A DNA stretch of 6,281 nt, taken from JBBQRS01 sp038214535 (GTDB taxonomy: Bacteria > Chloroflexota > Anaerolineae > CG2-30-64-16). Numbering within the stretch: position 1 is the stretch's first letter; every line of letters begins with the position of its first letter. The notes under the pieces were generated by a model, which saw only the letters and a list, made by a program, of their open reading frames with translations, was not told the origin of the DNA and did not search any database. Shown piece after piece: positions 1 to 5,572 of this stretch. The DNA is taken from positions 1 through 6,281 of the forward strand of contig JBBQRS010000180.1 of NCBI GenBank assembly GCA_038214535.1, read 5' to 3'. The position numbers and the translations under genes are program-made.

Positions 1-12
1 AGTGCAACGCAG
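1..12. repeat. Possible edge of a palindromic repeat copy
   Basis: The first bases contain GTGCAACGCA (2-11), the same 10-base word that forms the core of the 36-bp palindrome at 3584-3619. The match ends at base 12, where G replaces the C of the palindrome. It could be the end of a second, mostly off-window copy of a dispersed element, or a chance match. The sequence left of the window is needed to decide. Confidence 0.25.
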
Positions 13-119
13 CCATGAATCCGCCCTGACAGCGCCCTTTTCTGACGCCTTGGCCACAGTTCTGCGCCTTGTATTCCCGCCATGCGCGGCCCACACGCTG
101 AGTTACGATTGCTAAACAG

Positions 120-135
120 CCCCTTCTTTCAGGGG
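120..135 (+). other. Small hairpin in the leader of the dehydrogenase gene
   Basis: CCCCT (120-124) and AGGGG (131-135) are perfect complements around a six-base loop. No T-run follows, so it is not a typical terminator. It lies 89 bases before the dehydrogenase start and could be a leader structure or chance. No convincing -35/-10 pair was found in 1-224, and no coding sequence is apparent there. Confidence 0.2.
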
Positions 136-139
136 ACTC

Positions 140-157
140 AATCTTGTAAATCCTGTC
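140..157. repeat. Degenerate 9-bp tandem repeat, two units
   Basis: AATCTTGTA (140-148) is followed directly by AATCCTGTC (149-157), which match at seven of nine positions. From memory, short arrays of the AATCCTGTA type occur in intergenic DNA of many environmental bacteria. The function is unknown. A second 9-bp array of different sequence lies before the aldolase gene. Confidence 0.45.
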
Positions 158-214
158 CATGACGGGGGGCGCGCATCTGAGGATGTGCACTCCACGGTGA
201 TGGAATCTAACCTG

Positions 215-220
215 AAGGAG
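215..220 (+). promoter_or_regulatory. Ribosome binding site for the dehydrogenase
   Basis: AAGGAG ends four bases before the ATG at 225. It supports that start over the in-frame ATG at 240. Confidence 0.75.
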
Positions 221-224
221 AACG

Positions 225-1271
225 ATGGCAACTGAAACAATGCGCGTGATGTGGTGTGAACATCCGCAAGAAGTGGAACTGCGCGAAATCCCCGTCCACC
301 CGCTGGGCGACGAGGACGTCCTTGTCAAAGTCGCCTACGCGGCTGTCTGCCCGTGGGACGTGCGGGCCTATTCGGGCCTCTCGTCGGTGGCCTTCCCCCG
401 CATCCTCGGCCACGAGGTGTCGGGGATTGTGGCCGCTGTCGGTGACAAGGTGAAGGACCTGGCGGTCGGGACGCGCGTCGCGCCCGACATGATTATTAAA
501 TGCGGCGTCTGCCGCGCCTGTCGCACCGGGCGCTCGAACCGCTGCCAGAATCCAACGTTCCTGCAATATGGCGGCGGCTATGCAGATTACGTGGTCGTGC
601 CCCGACGCAACATCCACGTGATCCCCGACGGGACCAGCCTCAAGGCCGCCGCGCTGATGGAGCCGCTAGCGTGCGTCCTGCGCGGCCAGGACATGCTGCG
701 CCTCTACCCCGGCGAGACCGAACTCGTGGTCGGCATAGGGCCGATCGGGTTGATGCACATGCAGGTCGCCCGCGCGTTCGGGGCGCGCGTCATCGCCTCC
801 GACCCGTTGCCCGAACGGCTGGAGCTGGCGCAGAGCCTCGGCGCGGATTTCATCGTGAACCCCACCGAGACCGACCTGGCCGCGTTCATCAAGGATGTGA
901 CGGACGGCTGGGGCGTGGACGCGGTCGCGCTCACCGTGGGGTCGGCGCGCATGGTCGAAGAGACGGTGCGCTATCTCGCGCCGGGCGGTCGGTTGAACAT
1001 CTTCGCCGGCATCTATCCCAAAGATCAGGTGCAGCTCGATCCCAACCAGATCCACTACGGTGAGTGGATCATCACCGGGTCTTCGGACAGCACGCCGGAG
1101 AACATGCACCGGGCGCTGAAGCTCATCAGCACAGGGCAGGTGCAGACCGAGGCGCTGGTGAGCCACGTCTTCCCGCTGGAGGCGCTAGCCGAGGCCTTCG
1201 ATACGGTGAAGGAACGCGCCGGCCACAAGGTGCTGATCGCGGTCAACCCGCCCGCCGGGGATGGCGTTTAG
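225..1271 (+). CDS. Zinc-dependent medium-chain alcohol/polyol dehydrogenase
   Basis: This 348-residue protein has the usual length and order of the zinc-containing MDR family (sorbitol/threonine dehydrogenase type), which oxidises secondary alcohols of polyols, sugars or amino acids with NAD(P). Visible catalytic zinc ligands are C42, H63/E64 in GHE, and E146 in MEP. The structural zinc site is complete, with C93, C96, C99 and C107. The Rossmann loop GIGPIG spans 170-175, and D193 at the end of the next strand suggests NAD(H) over NADP(H) by family rule. The C42 context reads VCPWD rather than the common CGSD/CGTD, so the residues beside the active site are unusual and may reflect a particular substrate. 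The start at 225 has a good ribosome binding site. The kinase gene begins six bases after the stop, so the two are almost certainly cotranscribed. The family is sure; the substrate is unknown. Confidence 0.93.
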   Translation: MATETMRVMWCEHPQEVELREIPVHPLGDEDVLVKVAYAAVCPWDVRAYSGLSSVAFPRILGHEVSGIVAAVGDKVKDLAVGTRVAPDMIIKCGVCRACRTGRSNRCQNPTFLQYGGGYADYVVVPRRNIHVIPDGTSLKAAALMEPLACVLRGQDMLRLYPGETELVVGIGPIGLMHMQVARAFGARVIASDPLPERLELAQSLGADFIVNPTETDLAAFIKDVTDGWGVDAVALTVGSARMVEETVRYLAPGGRLNIFAGIYPKDQVQLDPNQIHYGEWIITGSSDSTPENMHRALKLISTGQVQTEALVSHVFPLEALAEAFDTVKERAGHKVLIAVNPPAGDGV

Positions 1272-1277
1272 CCGCGC

Positions 1278-2729
1278 ATGACCGTCGCCCCGCTGATCCT
1301 GACGGTGGACGTCGGCACCTCGTCGCTCAAGGCCGTGGTCTATGACGGCGCGGGGCAGGTCGTCGCGTCCGCCGGGCGGCGCTACGGTTATCAGACGCCG
1401 CAGGCGGGCTGGGCCGAGGCCGACCCGGAAGCGTGGTGGGAGGCGCTGGCCGCGGCGCTGGACGAGCTGCGCGCCGCCCCGCTCGACCTGCACGCCGTGG
1501 AAGTGCTGGCGCTGACCGGGCAGATGCACACCGCGGTCTTGCTCGATACTTCCGGTATGGTCGTCCCGCCGACCATCCTCTGGCTCGACCGGCGCGCTGC
1601 GGCCGAGACGGCGGAACTTCAGGCGCGCCTGGGCCTGCCGCCCTACCAGCTCAATTCGACCTACACCCTGCCGAAGCTGGCCTGGCTGGCGCGCCACGAA
1701 CCCGCACAGGTTGCACGCGCCGCCCACATCCTGTGGCCGAAAGATTATCTGCGTTATCGGTTGACGGGCACATATCTCACGGATCGAACCGAGGCGGGCG
1801 GCGCGGCGTTGCTCGATTGGGACACCCTGACCTGGGCCAATGACCGCATGGCGGCAATCGGGCTGGACCCGGCGCTGCTGCCGCCCTTCCGCGCCCCGCA
1901 CGAAGACGCGGGCGCGTTGCTGTCGGAGTGGGCCGGCCGGTTCGGGCTGCGCGCCGACCTGCGCGTCATTACCGGCGCCGGCGACGTGCTGGCCCTGATC
2001 ACCGGCGCGCCGCCGGAATTGGGCCAGGTGACGTGCAGCCTGGGCAGTTCCTCGATGGTCTTCATGCCGCAGCCGCCCGGCTACCAGGCGGCGGAGGGCG
2101 AAAATCGGCTCTACGTCTATCCCCTCTTGCCCTACCCGCTGCTCGGTGGCGTCACCTCGACCAGCGGCGCGGCGCTGCAATGGGCGTGGCAGGCGTTCTA
2201 CGAGGGCGAGTTGGGCTTCGAGGATGCCGTCGCCGGGGGGATGGCGGTCGCGCCGGGGGCCGAGGGGCTGTTCTTCCTGCCGTTCCTCTCCGGCGAGCGC
2301 AGTCCGTTCTGGAACGACGGGCTGGCCGGGGGGTTCTATGGCCTGACGCTGGCCCACCGGCGACCCCACATGCTGCGCGCCGTACTGGAGGGGGTCGCCT
2401 TCAGCCTGCGCTATCTGCTCGACATTTTCACCGAACTCGGCGCGCCGCCGCAGACCATCGCGTTGGCCGGGGGCGGGGCGGCGGTGGCGGGCTGGCCGCA
2501 ACTTACCGCTGACATCTGCCGCCTGCCGGTGCGCATCTACGCCGGGCAGGAGACCGTGACGCGCGGCGCGTATGCCTACGCCCGCCAGGCGCTGGGCGAC
2601 GACTTCAGCACCGCGCTCGCCGCAACCTTCGACGCGCCCATCACCCTGCCGCCGTCGCCGGACGCGCGCTACGAGGCGCAATACCGGCGCTATCGCCTGT
2701 TGGCCGAATTCGCCGCTGCGCACCTGTAG
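1278..2729 (+). CDS. FGGY-family carbohydrate kinase, xylulokinase-like
   Basis: The 483-residue protein has the full length and two-domain plan of FGGY kinases, which transfer phosphate from ATP to sugars such as xylulose, gluconate or glycerol. The N-terminal phosphate-binding motif DVGTSSLKA is at 11-19. TGQMH (80-84) resembles the TGQMHG motif typical of xylulokinases. LWLDRRAAAE follows at 101-110. The likely catalytic base is D236 in GAGD, where classical xylulokinases have GGGDN; here V replaces N. The C-terminal FGGY domain shows GERSPFW (339-345), LRAVLEG (366-372) and the adenosine-site GGG at 398-400. The start lies six bases after the dehydrogenase stop with no strong Shine-Dalgarno site, so translational coupling is likely. 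The neighbouring dehydrogenase could make a keto sugar for it and the aldolase could cleave its product. The kinase family is certain; xylulose as substrate is only a possibility. Confidence 0.92.
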   Translation: MTVAPLILTVDVGTSSLKAVVYDGAGQVVASAGRRYGYQTPQAGWAEADPEAWWEALAAALDELRAAPLDLHAVEVLALTGQMHTAVLLDTSGMVVPPTILWLDRRAAAETAELQARLGLPPYQLNSTYTLPKLAWLARHEPAQVARAAHILWPKDYLRYRLTGTYLTDRTEAGGAALLDWDTLTWANDRMAAIGLDPALLPPFRAPHEDAGALLSEWAGRFGLRADLRVITGAGDVLALITGAPPELGQVTCSLGSSSMVFMPQPPGYQAAEGENRLYVYPLLPYPLLGGVTSTSGAALQWAWQAFYEGELGFEDAVAGGMAVAPGAEGLFFLPFLSGERSPFWNDGLAGGFYGLTLAHRRPHMLRAVLEGVAFSLRYLLDIFTELGAPPQTIALAGGGAAVAGWPQLTADICRLPVRIYAGQETVTRGAYAYARQALGDDFSTALAATFDAPITLPPSPDARYEAQYRRYRLLAEFAAAHL

Positions 2730-2760
2730 TTTAGCTCCTCGTGGGCGTTCGGTGACGGAA

Positions 2761-2804
2761 GAATTTGTGCCTTTGTTTTTTCAGTGTATTCTGTGTGTTC
2801 CGTG
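2761..2804. repeat. Degenerate 9-bp tandem array before the aldolase gene
   Basis: Three clear units follow each other: TTTTCAGTG (2778-2786), TATTCTGTG (2787-2795) and TGTTCCGTG (2796-2804), with consensus TNTTCNGTG. Weaker relatives GAATTTGTG (2761-2769) and CCTTTGTT (2770-2777) precede them. From memory, this resembles the widespread TTCATCTGTG-type intergenic arrays of environmental bacteria. It fills much of the 104-base gap between the kinase and the aldolase. No terminator or clear promoter is visible in that gap. Confidence 0.5.
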
Positions 2805-2820
2805 GTTTATATCTGACAGA

Positions 2821-2824
2821 GGAG
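2821..2824 (+). promoter_or_regulatory. Ribosome binding site for the aldolase
   Basis: GGAG, within GAGGAG, ends nine bases before the ATG at 2834. It supports this start over the in-frame ATG seven codons further on. Confidence 0.6.
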
Positions 2825-2833
2825 TTCTGATCT

Positions 2834-3580
2834 ATGTTTGGCAAAGCAAGACGCATGAGCCGCCTGTTCGTCGGCCCGCAAAGCCGCTGTTTGCTCTCCC
2901 CGCTCGATCACGGCGGCTGGCTCGGCCCGGTCGTCGGGCTGGATAACCCGCAACGCATCGTAGAGCAGGTGATTGCGGGCGGCGCGAACGCCATCCTCGC
3001 CTCGCCCGGCTTCCTGCGCGCCGTCGCGCCCGCGCTGCGCCCCGACATCGGCTTGGTGCTGCGCGTCAGCCTTACCGCCGGGCTGAGCGCGCAGGGCACG
3101 CAGGAGACGCCGATCGCCGGGCTTGAGACCGCGTTGCGCATGGACGCCGACGCCGTGGCCGTGTCAGTCTTCTTCGGGCGCGCCGGCGACGTGGAGATCT
3201 ACCGCTGGCTGGCCGAGTTGATCCAGGCGTGCGCGCCGCTGGAGATGCCCGTCATTGCCGAGATGATGCCCTCCGCCGAGCAGTTCTTCGATGCGACGGC
3301 CATTGCCCACGCGGCGCGCATCGGCATGGAGATCGGCGCGGACGTCATCAAGACCAACTACTGCGGCGACGTGGCGCAGTTCGCCCACATCGCCCAGGCC
3401 GTGCCCGTGCCCATCATCGTCGCCGGGGGGCCGAAGAGTACCCCCGAAGTCTCCACCGCCCAACTCGCGCGCGATGCCATCGCGGGCGGCGCGGCGGGCG
3501 TCGCCATCGGTCGCCGCGTCTGGCAGTCCGATGACCCCGAGGCGACCACCCGTCAAATTCACGAAGCGCTCTTCGCGTAG
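2834..3580 (+). CDS. Class I aldolase, LsrF/DeoC/FbaB-type TIM barrel
   Basis: This 248-residue protein has the length and motifs of the Schiff-base aldolase group that includes archaeal-type fructose-bisphosphate aldolase, 2-amino-3,7-dideoxyheptulosonate synthase and LsrF. The conserved Asp is D25 in LDHG. The Schiff-base lysine is K173 in VIKTNY. Phosphate-binding elements are AGGPK (197-201) and the IGRR loop (225-228), followed by VWQSDDP, close to the LsrF pattern. The usual proton-donor Tyr of the FBP-aldolase branch (EMYPRG) is replaced by M145 in EMMPS, so ordinary FBP aldolase activity is doubtful. LsrF, as I recall it, also lacks that Tyr. It is in the same direction as the kinase and dehydrogenase and probably cleaves or transforms the kinase product. 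A 36-bp palindrome begins three bases after the stop. The superfamily is secure; the reaction is open. Confidence 0.88.
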   Translation: MFGKARRMSRLFVGPQSRCLLSPLDHGGWLGPVVGLDNPQRIVEQVIAGGANAILASPGFLRAVAPALRPDIGLVLRVSLTAGLSAQGTQETPIAGLETALRMDADAVAVSVFFGRAGDVEIYRWLAELIQACAPLEMPVIAEMMPSAEQFFDATAIAHAARIGMEIGADVIKTNYCGDVAQFAHIAQAVPVPIIVAGGPKSTPEVSTAQLARDAIAGGAAGVAIGRRVWQSDDPEATTRQIHEALFA

Positions 3581-3583
3581 CCT

Positions 3584-3619
3584 CAGGTGCAACGCACTTT
3601 CGAAAGTGCGTTGCACCTG
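3584..3619. terminator. 36-bp perfect palindrome, probable terminator or palindromic repeat
   Basis: The arms CAGGTGCAACGCACTTT and AAAGTGCGTTGCACCTG are exact reverse complements around a central CG (3601/3602), giving a 16-bp stem with a TCGA loop. It starts three bases after the aldolase stop. The downstream T-run is short (GTTTATCC), so intrinsic termination may be weak. Each arm also contains its own small dyad, GTGC-AAC-GCAC (3587-3597) and GTGC-GTT-GCAC (3606-3616). That nested structure is more typical of a dispersed palindromic element than of a simple terminator. The shared word at 2-11 hints at a second copy. Confidence 0.65.
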
Positions 3620-3620
3620 T

Positions 3621-3737
3621 TTATCCCCGCGCCAGCCTTAAAGAATCGCGCGTTATTTCCAAATTGGACCGCAAAGGGTCTGTTCTCTCCGAAGCTCCCA
3701 GGATGTCGCGCTTGCACGGAACGCTCAACGGGGGCAT
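3621..3737 (-). CDS. Possible 38-residue small protein, doubtful
   Basis: On the minus strand an ATG at 3737-3735 is preceded by AGGAGGTGATT, a nearly perfect Shine-Dalgarno site with five bases between AGGAGG and the ATG. The frame encodes 38 residues starting MPPLSVPCKRD, rich in charged residues and with no membrane segment, and stops at 3623-3621, one base before the 36-bp palindrome. It would converge with the aldolase gene. I recognise no family, no convincing minus-strand promoter was found, and the region also carries a plus-strand promoter candidate. The ribosome site is the only positive evidence. Confidence 0.22.
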   Translation of the reverse strand: MPPLSVPCKRDILGASERTDPLRSNLEITRDSLRLARG

Positions 3738-3740
3738 AAT
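3712..3740 (+). promoter_or_regulatory. Candidate sigma70-type promoter of the exporter operon
   Basis: TTGCAC (3712-3717) and CATAAT (3735-3740) are separated by 17 bases. The -10 box matches TATAAT at five of six positions; the -35 box matches only TTG of TTGACA. Transcription would start near 3747, leaving a leader of about 33 bases before the ATG at 3780. The rest of 3620-3780 contains no convincing plus-strand gene. Confidence 0.45.
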
Positions 3741-3754
3741 CACCTCCTGTGATT
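3738..3754. promoter_or_regulatory. Candidate operator dyad over the -10 region
   Basis: AATCAC (3738-3743) and GTGATT (3749-3754) are perfect inverted arms around CTCCT. The dyad overlaps the candidate -10 box and start site, where a repressor would act. No regulator gene is in the window. The same bases read on the minus strand form the strong Shine-Dalgarno site of the possible small gene. Confidence 0.3.
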
Positions 3755-3779
3755 CCAGGTGTAAAAGCGTGTTGACCGT

Positions 3780-4826
3780 ATGCGTGATGTTTCCAAACTC
3801 CTGCCATTTTTAAAGCCATACTGGCGGCGCGCCGTGGTCGCGCTACTGCTGCTGACTACGCTGGTCTTCCTCGACCTCTCGATCCCGCGGCTGATTCAGC
3901 GGCTCATTGACCAGGGCATCACCGCAGGGAACCAGCAGGTGGTGATCCGCACGGCGCTGCTGATGCTGGGCATCTCGGCGCTCAGCGCGCTGAGCGCCGT
4001 CGGGAACAATATTACCTCGGTGCGTGTGGGCGAGAGCTTTGCGCGCGACCTGCGCGAGGCCCAGTTCCTCAAGATTCAATCCCTGTCCTACGGTAACCTC
4101 GACCAGCTCAAGACCGGCCAACTCATCGTCCGGCTCAGCAGCGACACGAGCGCGCTGCAACGGTTGGTGCAGGTGTCGTTGCGCATCGGCACGCGCGCCC
4201 CGCTGATGATGGTTGGCAGCCTGATCCTGATGTTCCGCACCGACAGCCGGCTGGCCCTCACGTTGCTGCCGCTCCTTTTCTTCACCATGCTCGTCGTCGT
4301 GTTCTTCATGGTGCGCATGGAGCCGATGTTCCTGCGCGTCCAGCGGCGGCTCGACCGGTTGAACACGGTGTTGCAGGAGAACATCGCCGGGGCGCAGTTG
4401 GTCAAGGCCTTCGCCCGCGCCGATTTCGAGGCCGAACGCTTCGAGGGCGCGAACGAAGACCTCACCGCGCAATCGGTGCACGCTATGCGCTTCATGTCAG
4501 TGATGGGGCCGGCGCTGACGACACTCGTCAACGCAGGCATGGTGATCGTGATCTGGCGCGGCGGACTCCAGGCGATCCAGGGCGACCTGACCACCGGACA
4601 GATCGTGGCGTTCACCAACTATCTGCTCACCACGATGGGGCCGCTGACCATGATGGCGATGCTCTCGACCGTGTGGGCCTACGGCATCGCCTTAGCGGGG
4701 CGCGTCAACCAGGTGCTCGATGCCGTGCCCGAGGTGCTGGACGCGCCGGACGCCACCGACCTGCCCGCGGACGCCGCGGGTCGCATCGTCTTCGACCGGG
4801 CGGCGAAGAGGACGGAGCAGCCATGA
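3780..4826 (+). CDS. ABC exporter membrane domain, 5' part of a split subunit
   Basis: The 348 residues are a type I ABC exporter membrane domain. Hydrophobic segments lie near 17-35, 56-76, 138-153, 158-178, 243-259 and 275-305. The family's LKPYWRR opening, TGQLIVRLSSD (112-122) and the coupling-helix region before the conserved ENIAGAQLVKAFARA (200-214) are all present. The linker PEVLDAPDATDLP and the start of the NBD (GRIVFD, 334-339) follow. The frame then runs into AAKRTEQP and stops, where a strand and A-loop aromatic (pattern VSFxY) should come. Intact homologues are about 580-600 residues in one chain. The NBD continues in another frame from the overlapping gene. No Shine-Dalgarno site precedes the ATG, but a TAA six codons upstream leaves no other in-frame ATG/GTG/TTG start. 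The native role would be ATP-driven export of drugs, lipids or peptides as a heterodimer with the following subunit. Confidence 0.88.
   Translation: MRDVSKLLPFLKPYWRRAVVALLLLTTLVFLDLSIPRLIQRLIDQGITAGNQQVVIRTALLMLGISALSALSAVGNNITSVRVGESFARDLREAQFLKIQSLSYGNLDQLKTGQLIVRLSSDTSALQRLVQVSLRIGTRAPLMMVGSLILMFRTDSRLALTLLPLLFFTMLVVVFFMVRMEPMFLRVQRRLDRLNTVLQENIAGAQLVKAFARADFEAERFEGANEDLTAQSVHAMRFMSVMGPALTTLVNAGMVIVIWRGGLQAIQGDLTTGQIVAFTNYLLTTMGPLTMMAMLSTVWAYGIALAGRVNQVLDAVPEVLDAPDATDLPADAAGRIVFDRAAKRTEQP
3976..3999. repeat. 24-bp perfect palindrome inside the membrane-domain gene
   Basis: The bases from CGGCGCTCAGCG (3976-3987) and CGCTGAGCGCCG (3988-3999) are exact reverse complements. They encode the repetitive SALSALSA stretch of the second membrane segment. 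GC-rich codons for Ala, Leu and Ser make such symmetry easier to reach by chance, so no function is claimed. Confidence 0.5.
4814..4817 (+). promoter_or_regulatory. Shine-Dalgarno-like site at the split
   Basis: GGAG ends five bases before the ATG at 4823, which overlaps the upstream stop as ATGA. This could allow the ATP-binding half to be translated separately. In the restored reading frame the same bases would simply code for EDGAA within the NBD, so the site may be accidental. Confidence 0.4.
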
Positions 4827-5572
4827 GGGACGGCAAAGTGCTGGAGGACGTCAGCCTGACGGTCGAGCCGGGGCAGACGGTTGCCATCCTGGGCGCGACC
4901 GGCGCGGGCAAGTCCACGCTCATCAACCTCGCCCCGCGTTTCTATGACGTGGATACGGGGCGCGTGTTGATTGACGGTGTGGATGTGCGCGCGCTGCGGC
5001 AAGATTCGCTGCTTGGCATGATCGGCATCGTCCCGCAAGAGAGCATCCTGTTCACCGGTACGGTGCGCGATAACATCCGCTATGGCCGCCCCGAGGCCAG
5101 CGACGCCGAGGTGGTGGCCGCGGCGATGGCGGCGCAGGCGCATGAGTTCATCCTGGGATTACCGAACGGCTACGATACCCGGCTGGAAGAGCGCGCCGTG
5201 AACCTCTCCGGCGGACAGAAGCAGCGGGTCGCCATCGCGCGGGCCTTGCTGCTCAAGCCCAAAATCCTGATTTTCGACGACAGCACGAGCGCGGTGGACG
5301 TGGAGACGGAAACCCGGATCCAGGACGCCCTGGCGCAGACGAACGGCGCCGGCACGAAGCTCGTGGTGGCGCAGCGCATCAGCACGGTGCTCAACGCTGA
5401 TAAGATCGTCGTGATTGACCGTGGGCGCATCGTCGCCGAGGGCACGCACACCGAGCTGATGCGCTCCAGCCCGATCTATCGGGAGATCTACGACTCACAA
5501 CTGGGCGACGGGGTGGGCGGGGCGCTCGACACAGAGCCGGTCGGTGCGGCGCAGGCCGGAGGTTCCGCATGA
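4823..5572 (+). CDS. ABC exporter ATP-binding domain, 3' part of the split subunit (degenerate-site type)
   Basis: The 249 residues from the ATG at 4823 hold nearly a whole ABC exporter NBD. Walker A is GATGAGKST (24-32), the Q-loop glutamine is Q72, the signature is LSGGQ (128-132), Walker B is ILIFD (148-152) and the D-loop is SAVD (156-159). The residue after Walker B is D153 instead of catalytic Glu, and the switch position is Q184 (VVAQRIST) instead of His. These are the marks of the noncatalytic-site subunit in heterodimeric exporters such as TM287/TM288. The chain lacks the first NBD strand and the A-loop aromatic that stacks on adenine. Upstream in the same frame PGGEEDGAA is readable, which would be a natural loop after that missing strand, so a deletion is likely. 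The stop overlaps the next start as ATGA. Whether a separate product is made is uncertain. Confidence 0.87.
   Translation: MRDGKVLEDVSLTVEPGQTVAILGATGAGKSTLINLAPRFYDVDTGRVLIDGVDVRALRQDSLLGMIGIVPQESILFTGTVRDNIRYGRPEASDAEVVAAAMAAQAHEFILGLPNGYDTRLEERAVNLSGGQKQRVAIARALLLKPKILIFDDSTSAVDVETETRIQDALAQTNGAGTKLVVAQRISTVLNADKIVVIDRGRIVAEGTHTELMRSSPIYREIYDSQLGDGVGGALDTEPVGAAQAGGSA
5558..5562 (+). promoter_or_regulatory. Ribosome binding site for the second exporter subunit
   Basis: GGAGG ends six bases before the ATG at 5569. That ATG overlaps the previous stop by four bases (ATGA), indicating translational coupling of the two subunits. Confidence 0.65.

Noticed and set aside
207..617. Minus-strand frame of 136 residues overlapping the dehydrogenase start
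   Set aside because: It overlaps a well-supported gene and has no recognisable motif or convincing upstream signals.
1185..2723. A 512-residue minus-strand open frame opposite the kinase
   Set aside because: It is Arg/Gln/Gly-rich without recognisable domains and lies opposite a kinase with all family motifs. Long antisense frames are expected in GC-rich coding DNA.
3739..3748. ATCACCTCCT resembles the 3' end of 16S rRNA
   Set aside because: Only about ten bases match and no other rRNA sequence surrounds them. It is the complement of the minus-strand Shine-Dalgarno site.
3843..4481. Minus-strand frame of 212 residues opposite the membrane domain
   Set aside because: Its His/Glu/Gln-rich composition is the usual antisense image of hydrophobic codons, and there is no start signal or family motif.
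4785..4826. Programmed ribosomal frameshifting to join the two exporter parts
   Set aside because: No slippery heptamer or suitable downstream structure is visible, and joining the frames would still lack the A-loop strand.
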